Below are positions 27,901 to 36,292 of a stretch of 64,000 nucleotides of DNA, in pieces. The first letter of the stretch is position 1; every line of letters begins with the position of its first letter. The position numbers were made by a program, and so were the translations under genes. The DNA is from Nitrospira sp. Lineage in GTDB: Bacteria; Nitrospirota; Nitrospiria; Nitrospirales; Nitrospiraceae. The notes beneath the pieces were generated by a model, which saw nothing but the letters and a program-made list of their open reading frames with translations, made no database searches and was not told the DNA's origin. The DNA is taken from the NCBI GenBank assembly GCA_029194665.1, contig JARFXO010000005.1, positions 62,001-126,000 on the forward strand, given 5' to 3'.

Positions 27901-28360
27901 TTAGGTCAGATGCACCCACGTCGCCACGGAAGGAACGCCGACCCTATCGACGATGAAGAGCCTGTACCACCCAGGCGGTGCGAGATTCCGGTTGCCGGAC
28001 ACCGACACTTGCAAGCTTCCGGGTTCCCGCCGGCGGTGACAACTCGGCCGTCCGGCAAGAGCAGGGCTGTCGAGTGATAGGGACGTGGAATGGTGAAAGT
28101 GGCCATCAACCGCCACTGTCCGGTCGCCGGATCATAGGTCTCAGCCTGGAGCCGAGCGAGCGGCTTGTCTTCTTGCTTGAGTGATCCACCAGTGACGAAC
28201 ACAGTTCGATTCGGCAGCAGCACGGCATTCAAGTGTAACCGTGGCAGCAACATGGGCTCAGCCGCGACATGGTCGGGGTGTGGTTTCTTCCGGTCCACGA
28301 TACTCACCATCCCAGTTGCGGAAGGATTTTGACGAGAAACGGCAGACTGGCTTTCCGAAA
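27901..28360 (-). pseudogene. Remnant of a galactose-oxidase-like/kelch protein
   Basis: The first part (to about 28020) encodes kelch-type sequence (RLHLNAVLLPNRTVFVTGG and STALLLPDGRVVTAGGNPE). In another frame the last part encodes a typical galactose-oxidase C-terminal domain end (NLAPPGWYRLF, VPSVATWVHLT) stopping at 27901. The expected sequence between these two parts, well over 100 residues, is missing, and the N-terminal part is gone (in-frame stop near 28362). Internal deletion plus frameshift makes this a dead gene. Its end is 20 bases from the subtilisin start, so it was probably part of that operon. Confidence 0.75.
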
Positions 28361-28496
28361 GTTATGAGCGGCTTCCACAAGGTCAATCAGGTCATGTGTG
28401 ACGTCGAAGTGAGTATTCAAGTTCAGGCAATTATTGATGTCGTATCCATGGTTCAGTGACGCATCCTGTTCAAGCATTTCTTATGCCGATTCTTAT

Positions 28497-28745
28497 ACCG
28501 ATGTCTCAACGAAACGCCTTCTTCGTTTTTCAATACGGTTTCGCGAAACAATGTGCGGACTGTGCGAAGGCGAACGATATTAGTAGGCACAACTACGTGT
28601 CATAGAGATACGTGTGTGTCTTTACGACTTTCGTGAGCAAGTGCGTTGATGTGGAGCCTGGAGAATCTGATTGGGTATAACTACGTGTCTTGTCGAGAAG
28701 CCAGCGATGCTGCTGTCATAAAAAAGCCTACAGCAACTCAGCGTC
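28497..28745 (+). repeat. Diverged 250-bp direct repeat, copy 1
   Basis: Matches 30237-30486 collinearly. GCCTTCTT (28516), GTTTCGCGA (28538), GAATCTGATTGGG (28663) and CAACTCAGCG (28734) recur in the second copy with spacing conserved to within 2 bases over 230 bp. No shared reading frame survives in this copy. Confidence 0.65.
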
Positions 28746-29034
28746 GCGCTGACAATAGACGGCATAGACCGCCGCGAGCGCCTCACGCAGAGTGGTCACG
28801 GCGAAGCGAGGGTTGCAGCGAGGCTCTCGTCCTCCACGCTGGATGTAGAAACGTCTCGACACCGCTCCTAGTAGCACAGTTTGGAGCTTCGATAGATTTT
28901 TTGTAGCATCAGTCGTGAATTTTCCTGGCTAACCCCGGTTGACCGGGCGCACGAGCAGCACGAGAAGACACTCGGTGCAATTCGCGCTCCGGTCGAACCA
29001 ATTGGGAGGCGTGTTTCCTGATCCAATTTTATGG

Positions 29035-29053
29035 CCCCGAGATGCGCTCGGGG
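29035..29053. other. Perfect 7-bp stem hairpin
   Basis: CCCCGAG at 29035-29041 and CTCGGGG at 29047-29053 enclose a 5-base loop. There is no T-run on either side that would make it a clear terminator. It could be a relic terminator or a structured RNA element in the non-coding stretch. Confidence 0.35.
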
Positions 29054-29444
29054 TCACCGCTCTCAGGTGAAGCCTTCCAGTCGTCCTCCAGATCCTTGAT
29101 ATGGTCGCTGTTCCGCTTGTTGAGGTTGCTATGGTTATAGACTTTCAACTGGTGATTCCCCATAACGTCCTATTGGGATCCGCTTCTCGAGTACCTCCCT
29201 GTCCATGGCGAACCAGAGGGACGAGGAGGTCCGAAAAGGGGAGCATTGTGCATGGCAAATCCATTGAAAGGGAGCCCTATTCATAGAATCTCCTCGCGCA
29301 CAGACTATCCGGTATTCCATTGCGGCTGACCGACAGACCTGAGATCACTCCGCACGTCAAGCATGTTGTTGGTTACTGTGTTGTACGATTTCTCAAAGGC
29401 CCATAGGCATTTAGTGGCCGCTAGTGATCGACGCTGCTGGACGG

Positions 29445-30041
29445 CTACTGGCCCAACTGAATACGGATCACAATCGCCCCCATGACATCGTTGAGCTTGA
29501 AGTCACGCTTTGGGCTGTCAGGATGGGCGTTGTGGCAGCCGATACAGGCCTGAGTAACGGCCAGATCGGGATACACCGCCTCATAATACTCCTTGTCAGC
29601 CACCCTCGTGACGCCGGTGTAGGGGCGTTTGGACTGATTCAGGATCGTGCCGAGCGCCATAGTTTGGAGGGGAGTTGTCGAGATATTGCGTTTGTTGATC
29701 GGCCACAAACTGATCAGGCGGTACTGTATGCCTATGCCCTTCTTCTCGATGTTCCGACCGGATTCCAATAGAAATTGGGCTGGCAGGGGTAGGGTGTGCG
29801 TCTCTTCCCACTTTTCCGACGCGACGACAATCCCTTTCCCTTGCATGCGTTCCACAACATGTCTGGTATACACATCTCGGTCAGCCTCGATGATGGCGTG
29901 GAGATAGTCGGCGACCGTATCCATCGGGAGGCTCATCGATGTAGTCTCAGGCACCGCGCGAGCTGGCCAAAGCACAGTCGCGCCTCCTATTGCCAATCCC
30001 AGCAGTGCAGCTTCCCAAAGCCATTTTTTGAAGGATGTCAT
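29445..30041 (-). CDS. Periplasmic DUF3365/Tll0287-like heme protein
   Basis: 198 residues with a GGAGG ribosome site and an N-terminal signal anchor (about 8-29). The body resembles DUF3365, a PAS-like heme sensor fold, with one heme c site CIGCH at about 164-168 followed by HPDSPKRDF. It is likely a monoheme cytochrome or redox/ligand sensor in the periplasm. It stands alone, flanked by the two copies of the 250-bp direct repeat, so it may have moved or been exchanged with them. Confidence 0.8.
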   Translation of the reverse strand: MTSFKKWLWEAALLGLAIGGATVLWPARAVPETTSMSLPMDTVADYLHAIIEADRDVYTRHVVERMQGKGIVVASEKWEETHTLPLPAQFLLESGRNIEKKGIGIQYRLISLWPINKRNISTTPLQTMALGTILNQSKRPYTGVTRVADKEYYEAVYPDLAVTQACIGCHNAHPDSPKRDFKLNDVMGAIVIRIQLGQ

Positions 30042-30647
30042 AGATACCTCCTCTGAGTAGAATGTTACTCATGGGCACATCTTCTATGAATAGGGTCTTT
30101 GTGAATAGAGCCTCCGTCAACAGCCGACACGAAGCCCCTCGTGAATACGCGCAAATAAGGATGGACCGTTACCCTCTCATGCGAACTCAGTCGCCCACTC
30201 TCTTCAACTACGCACCATGTGTACGTATAAGCATTTACCGTGCCTCCGTCCAACGAATGGCCTTCTTAGATTTTTCATATCGTTTCGCGAGGGGGGGGTA
30301 GGCTGTGCGGATTCACGTGTATCTGTTTGGATACAAATACGTATCTTATCCGATACAGACTCTTCTTCGTATTGTTTTTGAGAGTGGTGTGTGGGGAGTT
30401 GGGCGAATCTGATTGGGCGCAATTATGCGCCCTTTTGAGAAGCACGTCAGACTGCTGCCCGAACGCGCCTACGACAACTCAGCGCTTGGCTGCCATCACG
30501 CCTCGATAACCCGACGTCGCAATGTCAAACGTCGTGCCACGGAGATGTGGCGGTGCGATGGCCTTCGCGCTTGTCTCAGCGTCAGACAAGGAAGTGACAA
30601 TTTGAAGCAGCCTGTACGACGGTTATAGAAGACTACGGGAGGAGTTT
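30042..30647. other. Non-coding stretch upstream of ynfA
   Basis: About 600 bases with no supported gene. It holds the second copy of the 250-bp repeat (30237-30486), including a run of eight G near 30291-30298. Short open frames here lack ribosome sites. Confidence 0.55.
30237..30486 (+). repeat. Diverged 250-bp direct repeat, copy 2
   Basis: Second copy of the element at 28497-28745, with collinear landmarks GCCTTCTT (30260), GTTTCGCGA (30282), GAATCTGATTGGG (30405) and CAACTCAGCG (30475). It ends about 160 bases before ynfA, so it may be an upstream leader or regulatory region that was duplicated. Confidence 0.65.
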
Positions 30648-30977
30648 ATGAGTCTACCGATCTCTCTTGGGTTATTCGTGCTCGCAGGATTGTGTGAAAT
30701 TGGAGGTGGGTATCTTGTGTGGCTCTGGTTCCGCGAGGGACGGTCGCTTGGCTACGGGATTGTTGGAGCGGCCATTCTTATTCTCTACGGCATCATCCCA
30801 ACCTTCCAACCAGCACACTTTAGCCGAGTCTATGCCGCATACGGCGGCATGTTTATCGTATTATCCCTGTTATGGGGTTGGGGTATCGACGGAGTCCGTC
30901 CTGATCGCTATGACGTGATGGGAGTGATGCTCTGTTTGGGCGGTATGATCATCATGATGTATGTTCCCAGGACATGA
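30648..30977 (+). CDS. YnfA/UPF0060 family small membrane protein
   Basis: 109 residues with four membrane helices and the family blocks [29 protein letters not shown] and [14 protein letters not shown]. The start has a GGAGGAG site. YnfA proteins are SMR-like transporters of poorly known substrate, sometimes found with mercury or arsenic genes; here MerT and MerP follow on the same strand. A decayed second copy of its 3' half is at about 36045-36260. Confidence 0.88.
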   Translation: MSLPISLGLFVLAGLCEIGGGYLVWLWFREGRSLGYGIVGAAILILYGIIPTFQPAHFSRVYAAYGGMFIVLSLLWGWGIDGVRPDRYDVMGVMLCLGGMIIMMYVPRT

Positions 30978-31110
30978 GGAAGCAGGAGTGGGTACCATTC
31001 TTCATGATTCGTAATTGGAACCCACAGATCGTAACTTGCCGGGTGGGGCAGCCGACCGATCATTGTCCGATTCTCAGGAGGTTGGATAAAGGAGCCGTAT
31101 CGAGAAGGTA

Positions 31111-31521
31111 ATGGCCATGCGTCCGTATCAGGAATCCACTTCCAGGTCCACATCGTCAAGCAAACCTGTGAAGGTCCTCTCGATCGGTGGATTGAGCGCT
31201 GCGTTGCTGGCTTCTGTCTGCTGCATTGGGCCGCTGGTTTTCGCGGCGCTTGGTGTGGGAGTCGGGGCTACAGGCTTCTGGGCCGGTACGGCTGGAGTTT
31301 TGAAGGGTCTTCTGCCGTATCGACCGGCGTTCATCGGCCTGACGATGCTTCTGCTGAGCATCGGCTTTTATCTTGCTTATAGAAAGCCGGAGACAGCGAG
31401 ATGCGCGACGGGAGAAGTGTGTGCTCAGGGAAGTCCGAAGAGTCGCAACAGGACATGGCTTTGGATCATGGCGTCGTTGGCGTTGGCACTGGTTCTGGCA
31501 CCCTATTGGTTGGGTCTGTGA
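31111..31521 (+). CDS. merT: MerT-like mercuric ion transporter
   Basis: 136 residues with three membrane helices and the diagnostic vicinal cysteine pair in helix 1 (SVCCIGPLVFAALG), used by MerT to pass Hg(II) inward. A further Cys pair follows helix 2 (ARCATGEVCAQ). It is followed by a MerP-like periplasmic protein. Neither a MerA reductase nor MerR is in the window, so this is an incomplete mer set or one used for another thiophilic metal. Confidence 0.85.
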   Translation: MAMRPYQESTSRSTSSSKPVKVLSIGGLSAALLASVCCIGPLVFAALGVGVGATGFWAGTAGVLKGLLPYRPAFIGLTMLLLSIGFYLAYRKPETARCATGEVCAQGSPKSRNRTWLWIMASLALALVLAPYWLGL

Positions 31522-31616
31522 TTCCCGTGAAGCGAGAGATGTGAGGGCGGAACATCATTATCAACCGGCCTGTCTCCCTAGAGGGAACCGGGGCGATGGA
31601 GAGGAGGAAATCAGCC

Positions 31617-31970
31617 ATGTGGAAACTCGTTCATACGATAATTGTGATTGGTGTTGTGACACTAAGCCTGAGCGGATTTCAAGAAAATGTCGATGCAAGC
31701 CACAGCCGGCAGACCGTCACATTGCAGATCGATGGCATGACTTGCGGGGGATGTGTCAAGGATGTCAAAGCCGCGCTGGCCAAGGTGTCCGGTGTCAGTG
31801 AGGTGGGGCTCAGCACGGGAAAGAAGTGGATCTGGTTCCCCAATTATTCGGACGCCCGCGCATCAGTGACGTTTGATCCGGAGAAGACGGATGTGGAGGC
31901 CTTGATCAAGGCGGTCGAGAGCGCCAGCAGCCCACTGTCGGCGTATAAGGCGCAGGTGCTCACCAAATAG
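31617..31970 (+). CDS. merP: MerP-like periplasmic heavy-metal-binding protein
   Basis: About 117 residues from the ATG at 31617, with GGAGAGGAGG upstream; an alternative start is at 31596. A signal peptide ends near VDAS, then comes one heavy-metal-associated domain with GMTCGGC binding the metal through two cysteines. The insert around KKWIWFPNYSDA is longer than in classical MerP. It would hand mercury or another soft metal to MerT encoded just upstream. Confidence 0.85.
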   Translation: MWKLVHTIIVIGVVTLSLSGFQENVDASHSRQTVTLQIDGMTCGGCVKDVKAALAKVSGVSEVGLSTGKKWIWFPNYSDARASVTFDPEKTDVEALIKAVESASSPLSAYKAQVLTK

Positions 31971-32055
31971 CACGGCCAACAGCATCTCCAAGGGAAAAGC
32001 TCTGGGGGAGGGACTATTTGCTGTTTCCTGGTTCTGTCAGACCGAGGAAGGAGAA

Positions 32056-32451
32056 ATGTTCATGGACCAAGCGCCAAGTAGTGAAACCGGACTCTTTGCA
32101 GAACTGAGAAAGTTGAGTCCGCAAGTCACCGGAGGGCTGTTGCGCATGCGGCAACAGGCGTATCGAGATGGAGCTGTGGCAGCCAAGCACAAATTACTCA
32201 CTGCCATGGCCATTTCGATCGCGATTCGTTGCGAGCCTTGTATTCGTGCCTACGTCCAGATGGCCTACCACCAGGGGATCACTCAGGAAGAATTGGTCGA
32301 ATTCCTCGAAGTCGCGATGACGATGCAAGGGTGCCCCGGAGAAGAGTGGGCTCTCAAGGCCTATGCGGCCTATAAAGATTGTCTGGGTAGTGGAACAAGC
32401 CCAGCAACGTCGACTTGTTGTCAGCATGGGGTCGGGGAAGTCAACGAGTGA
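32056..32451 (+). CDS. AhpD-like/carboxymuconolactone decarboxylase family protein
   Basis: 131 residues. The CMD-family core has a CEPC redox pair in AIRCEPCIRAYVQMA (near 57-60), as in AhpD-like peroxidase partners, with His in MAYHQG. A C-terminal STCCQHG tail adds further Cys and His. Ribosome site GGAAGGAG; the start could be either ATG at 32056 or 32062. Its place after merT/merP suggests a thiol-redox role linked to metal stress. Confidence 0.85.
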   Translation: MFMDQAPSSETGLFAELRKLSPQVTGGLLRMRQQAYRDGAVAAKHKLLTAMAISIAIRCEPCIRAYVQMAYHQGITQEELVEFLEVAMTMQGCPGEEWALKAYAAYKDCLGSGTSPATSTCCQHGVGEVNE

Positions 32452-32497
32452 GGCCCCGTATGTGCGGACATAGGCCCTTGTCGGTACTGAATGTTTC

Positions 32498-32700
32498 TCA
32501 GCGTATGATCTGCAGCTTCAGATCATCGAAATAGGTCACGGCTTCAGATCCATCAGAGACAGGATGGCGATGAAGGCTGTTCTGCTGTCCTGGCTCAAAG
32601 CAGGACACGTTGCGACGGAGCTGGCTGTCTGCTAGATCCGCTTCCGAACAAAACTGTTCTCGGGAAAGGTCTTCATGTCTTCGAACGTCGTTTTTCCCAT
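32498..32700 (-). pseudogene. Deletion remnant fusing cupin 5' end to DUF1080-like 3' end
   Basis: From 32700 the minus strand reads a diverged copy of the N-terminus of the cupin at 36971-37342 (FVRKRI shared), with an in-frame stop. In another frame it continues with cupin sequence (CFEPGQQNSLHRHPVSD) and then joins without a break to the last residues of the DUF1080-like gene (AVTYFDDLKL), ending at 32498. The intact two genes are neighbours in the same order at 36.3-37.3 kb. The junction lies at a short shared TCTGATG/TCCGATG, so an internal deletion of a duplicated locus is the simplest reading. Confidence 0.75.
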
Positions 32701-32716
32701 GGGACAGACTCCATTC

Positions 32717-33733
32717 TTAATGCGAATGGGTCAGTAGCTCGTCATGATCATGGGCACTGATCCCATGGTGGCGCTCTCCCGACGCGCCGAACGGGTCAAC
32801 ATGAATCGTGGCATTGGCAAGATACGGCAGATGATGCAGCAGTTGGTGGCGCACCTCTTTGGCGATGTCATGACCTTGTTCGACGGTCAGGTCTGAAGCG
32901 ACCGCGATATTGACCTCTGCCAGGAGCCGATGGCCGATCCACCTGACTCGGACCTCGGCGATATCCTCCACGCTGGGAACATGTTTTGCGGCATGTCTGA
33001 TTTCCTCAACGATCTCAGGATCCACTCCGTCGAGGAGTCGCGTGAACAGAGACGTGCCGGACTCCCACCCGATTTTGAAGATGATCAGGGTAATCAGAAG
33101 GCCAATGAGCGGATCGGCTAGGGGGAGACCGAACCGCACGCCTAGTGCTCCCACAAGGACGGCCAAACTCCCCAAGCCATCCGTCCTGGCATGATACCCT
33201 TCTGCCACAAGGGCTGCGCTGCCGATCTCTCTCCCGACTTTGATCCGAAACACCGCAACGGCTTCATTGCCAAGAAAGCCCACCACCGATGCCACAATTA
33301 CCGCCCACAGATGCTCAACAGGGTGTGGAGTTAAGAGTCGCAAAAGGGATTCGTACCCCACGACGACCCCGCTGATGAAGATTGCCAGGACGATCACGAT
33401 TCCCGCCGCATCTTCTACCCGGCCGTACCCGTATGTGTATCGGTTCGTGGGTTTCTTCCGGACAACGCGAAAGGCGATCCAGAGCGGAATGGCGATTGCC
33501 GCATCCCCAAAGTTATGAATGGTGTCCGCAAGCAGCGCGACGCTGTTGGACATCAGGGCAATACTCAACTGAAAGAGAGCGGTCGCCAGTAATACCCAGA
33601 GAGACCACTTGAGTGCCCAAATGCCTCGTTGGGTGCGAAGGAACGCCGGATCAAGCGTCCCATGAGTATGGTCATCCTCATGGCCAGTGAGACTGTTGCC
33701 ACGCGATTGATTATGTACATGCTGATCGGTCAT
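32717..33733 (-). CDS. Cation diffusion facilitator metal exporter
   Basis: CDF-family transporter of 338 residues, expected to export zinc or a similar divalent metal against protons. The N-terminal His-rich tail is cytoplasmic. The transport-site motifs are HNFGD (His73, Asp77) in helix 2 and HARTD (His181, Asp185) in helix 5, with a C-terminal ferredoxin-like cytoplasmic domain (about 250-320) and another His-rich tail. The His-Asp pairs favour zinc-selective members. It lies among other metal genes but has no obvious regulator beside it. Confidence 0.92.
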   Translation of the reverse strand: MTDQHVHNQSRGNSLTGHEDDHTHGTLDPAFLRTQRGIWALKWSLWVLLATALFQLSIALMSNSVALLADTIHNFGDAAIAIPLWIAFRVVRKKPTNRYTYGYGRVEDAAGIVIVLAIFISGVVVGYESLLRLLTPHPVEHLWAVIVASVVGFLGNEAVAVFRIKVGREIGSAALVAEGYHARTDGLGSLAVLVGALGVRFGLPLADPLIGLLITLIIFKIGWESGTSLFTRLLDGVDPEIVEEIRHAAKHVPSVEDIAEVRVRWIGHRLLAEVNIAVASDLTVEQGHDIAKEVRHQLLHHLPYLANATIHVDPFGASGERHHGISAHDHDELLTHSH

Positions 33734-33852
33734 CTCACCGCCAGGTGATAGCCGGAAAATTCGGTTACTCCTTATGGCACCAGGCTGGCACCAAAACTCC
33801 CGTCACTAGGAGGTCAGTACAGCCTCGTCAGATTCAGCAATCATGGGCGCGA

Positions 33853-34057
33853 TCACAATTTTTGAATCCGGATATTTCTAAATTGCACGCGCGACCCTAT
33901 GTGGTGATTTTGTAATCCAATAAATCCTTGTTTGGGTCGATTGCCATTCTTGAGAGAACAGACAAGTTGACTGTTGAGAATCACCGTGACGTCGTTTCCT
34001 TTCGCCTGAATTTCATAGGCGTTCCATTGCCCTAATGGCCGGGTCTGTTCCCATCCA
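33853..34057 (-). pseudogene. 3' fragment of a DUF1080-like (3-keto-disaccharide hydrolase) gene
   Basis: In a frame different from the GMC gene it overlaps, the minus strand encodes the typical end of a DUF1080 domain (RPLGQWNAYEIQAKG, then GFIGLQNHHIG and VQFRNIRIQKL) and stops at 33853. The 5' part of that gene is absent and the GMC reading frame runs straight into it, so a deletion fused the two. Confidence 0.7.
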
Positions 34058-35536
34058 GAGTGTGCCCGCTTCGTGATGCGTGGTGCCTAATCCGTCGCGC
34101 ACCTTTCCGCGTGGCGGAGGTGTGGTATGCCAACCGCCATCATACTGATACTCAATGTTCTGCGGGTTCTTGGCCAACTTTTGGGCCAGAGCGATGGTGG
34201 CATCATCCATGGTGTTCCATAGCGCATCGTCGGCTTGGCTTTTTACGAGATTGACCCAGGCTCGTTGGAGTCCATACTCATCGGTTTGATCCGGACTAAG
34301 GTCGGTCCAATTCGGCGATGTTCCCGTGATCTTTGGAACAGTGGCGTCTTGACTTCCTAACATCTCGCCAATCCCGCGCAAGGTGATGACAATTGAATCC
34401 GCCTGTTGCGAAGCTAGGGTACGATGGACGAGATCAATGTCAGGGATCATTCGCCACATCGTGGCTTCTGAGGCTGCTCCCATAACCGCAGCAGCGGTGA
34501 TTTGGAGATGATACCGGCCTTGCGGAGTTGAGCCCCGGGCGAGTAACGCGGATGCTTCCAACTGTTTGGGCAAGGCTGGATCAAAAGCGGCGCGTTTAAT
34601 CCTCACGACTGTGTTGCTCCGCAAATGTGCCATGAGGTTGCGTCCAATCAGCGGTGTGGGAAACGACGTCATTGCCAAGCGAGTGGCTTCAATGGTGCTC
34701 GAGGCAAGAACGATCGCACAGGTCGAAGGAACCGGCAAAAATTTCTGTTGGCCATTGACGTACACTTCAATCTGGGTAACCGTGTCGCCGGTCGTATGTA
34801 ATTTCACAACATGGGCTCGTGGCACGAGAAACAGTCGTCGCCTCCAGTCGGGGTTGTTTGCCGCTTCTCGAATGGCGTCGGTCAAGATGGGCGCGCTACT
34901 ATATTTATCGAAACTGAACAGGCCTGAGGCGGGAGGAGCGGCTTGAACCGCCAGAGGAGCCTCTTCAATAGCATCGAGGGTTGGTACTGACTTGAAGACT
35001 GCAGTGAATTGTTTTGTAAGTTCGGCATTCAAGGGGCCGGAGATGTAATCCGTCTTATCGAACACGCCCGTTTCTTTTTCAACGGCTTCGTAGCCATCCT
35101 TGAAGTCGGCCAGCGGTGCCGGCGGCACTGCCGCTAGAAACGCGGCAAGATCCGATGGCCATTGAGCCCGTGGACCCTTGAGAAACCGCACGATCTCTGG
35201 CGGCCAATTCGCTAAATCAGCGTCGGTCAGCCGAGGTGACCAACCTCCCCAGTAGAGGGATCGTCCTCCGACGCAATAGGCGAGACCAGGAAATCCCACC
35301 TGGCTTCTCCAGGGTGAACCCCACACGCGATTTCTGGGTCCAGGATCTTGGTTGTTTGCGGCGACTTGAATCGTAGGCCCGGTATTCAGTCCGATGCGCG
35401 CCAAATTTTGAACATGCTCTGACACGAGGAAGCTCCCGGCTTCGAGCACAAGGACACGTAAGTTGGCATTGCGATAAATTTTTTCGGCACAATAGGCTCC
35501 AAACATGCCGGCGCCAATGACCACGGCATCAAACAT
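34013..35536 (-). CDS. GMC-family oxidoreductase, C-terminally truncated
   Basis: 507 residues of a GMC-like flavoprotein without an export signal: the FAD motif GAGMFGAYCAEKI is at the N-terminus, GRSLYWGGWSPR follows, and the catalytic-region HHEAGTLWMGTDP is near the end. After this the frame leaves GMC sequence and stops within a few codons; the final FAD-binding segment that family members need is missing, replaced by the end of a DUF1080-type gene in another frame. It is probably inactive. No strong ribosome site is seen near the start. Confidence 0.65.
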   Translation of the reverse strand: MFDAVVIGAGMFGAYCAEKIYRNANLRVLVLEAGSFLVSEHVQNLARIGLNTGPTIQVAANNQDPGPRNRVWGSPWRSQVGFPGLAYCVGGRSLYWGGWSPRLTDADLANWPPEIVRFLKGPRAQWPSDLAAFLAAVPPAPLADFKDGYEAVEKETGVFDKTDYISGPLNAELTKQFTAVFKSVPTLDAIEEAPLAVQAAPPASGLFSFDKYSSAPILTDAIREAANNPDWRRRLFLVPRAHVVKLHTTGDTVTQIEVYVNGQQKFLPVPSTCAIVLASSTIEATRLAMTSFPTPLIGRNLMAHLRSNTVVRIKRAAFDPALPKQLEASALLARGSTPQGRYHLQITAAAVMGAASEATMWRMIPDIDLVHRTLASQQADSIVITLRGIGEMLGSQDATVPKITGTSPNWTDLSPDQTDEYGLQRAWVNLVKSQADDALWNTMDDATIALAQKLAKNPQNIEYQYDGGWHTTPPPRGKVRDGLGTTHHEAGTLWMGTDPAIRAMERL

Positions 35537-36292
35537 TACCCCGCCGTTGTTGACGGCTTCATCCCATGTGCTGCAGATGTAACGACCCAGTACATCGGCG
35601 GTAAAGCTTGTGTCTTAAACCTCGACAGGTTGGCCGCTTTCTATTAGGCGGTTAATCATCATCGCCTCCTTGGGTGAAGGGATAAAGAAGGTTGTCGTTC
35701 AAACGTTCCATTGGCTGGGTGAAGATAATGAGAACAGATGGCCTTGAAATTCTGATTGAATCGCGAACATAAAATCAATCACTTTAGTCTGCTTTAGTCG
35801 GATATGGCATATCAAATCGGCTGTGACTGTATAAAAACAGTACACTCTCAATCTCGGCGAATAAGGTTTCCATCGAACAACGACGGACAGTAGAGAAGGT
35901 TGCCCGCTACCCCTCATCGGTTTCCTTACTGAGAATGCGTATGTCGCACAGTTGGGCGGATTGTTTCTTTAGCAGCAATAGTTGTTACGATTTACAGATG
36001 TTTGAATGAGGCCGAACGGTTCTTTGCCTGGTTGCAGTGGCAAACGGTGTCTCTGGTTCGCTGGGAGTGCTATGCCACCAACTTCTAGGATTTGTCCGCT
36101 TCCACCATGCTCCTCAAAAACTTTTGAGATCGGTTTTACTCTGGGGATGGGCGCTAGATGGCGTCTCGGCCGACCAAGTCGGCATCATTGGAGCAACCAT
36201 TTCCCCTGTGAGGATGATGGCGGTCGTCGGGTATATGCCTCGCACGACTCTGTCAAAGGCGATCTCCGTATCATCACATACAGAGGCTTGCC
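35537..36292. other. Non-coding stretch with a decayed ynfA copy
   Basis: About 750 bases without an intact gene. An AT-richer part at 35690-35960 shows no recognisable feature. The only identifiable content is the YnfA remnant at about 36045-36260. Confidence 0.55.
36045..36260 (+). pseudogene. Remnant of a second YnfA-family gene
   Basis: The plus strand encodes LLWGWALDGVSADQVGIIG and then VVGYMPRT, aligned in order with [19 protein letters not shown] and MMYVPRT of the intact YnfA protein at 30648-30977. A less clear FVRFHHAP stretch corresponds to the QPAHF region. The 5' half is unrecognisable. A decayed paralogue is the simplest explanation. Confidence 0.6.

Larger units (their letters stand above)
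28361..29444. other. Long non-coding accessory stretch
   Basis: About 1.08 kb without a credible gene. The open frames lack ribosome sites and family resemblance. It contains one copy of a diverged direct repeat (28497-28745) and a perfect 7-bp hairpin at 29035-29053. Nothing else is recognised. Confidence 0.6.

Noticed and set aside
28646..28906. 86-codon open frame overlapping the 250-bp repeat copy 1.
   Set aside because: The second repeat copy does not keep the frame, and there is no ribosome site or family resemblance.
29275..30094. Perfect 14-bp inverted repeat (CCCTATTCATAGAA at 29275, its complement at 30081) flanking the DUF3365-like heme protein gene.
   Set aside because: Could be the ends of a small mobile unit, but no target-site duplication or transposase is visible, similarity stops at 14 bases, and pairs of this length are expected by chance several times in a window this size.
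30291..30298. Run of eight G as a phase-variation tract for a gene.
   Set aside because: It lies in the non-coding repeat copy 2 with no supported gene across it.
31111..31970. A complete mer mercury-resistance operon.
   Set aside because: Only MerT- and MerP-like genes are present; no MerA reductase or MerR regulator was found in the window.
35699..35917. 72-codon open frame on the minus strand.
   Set aside because: No ribosome site and atypical composition; it lies in an AT-richer decayed region.
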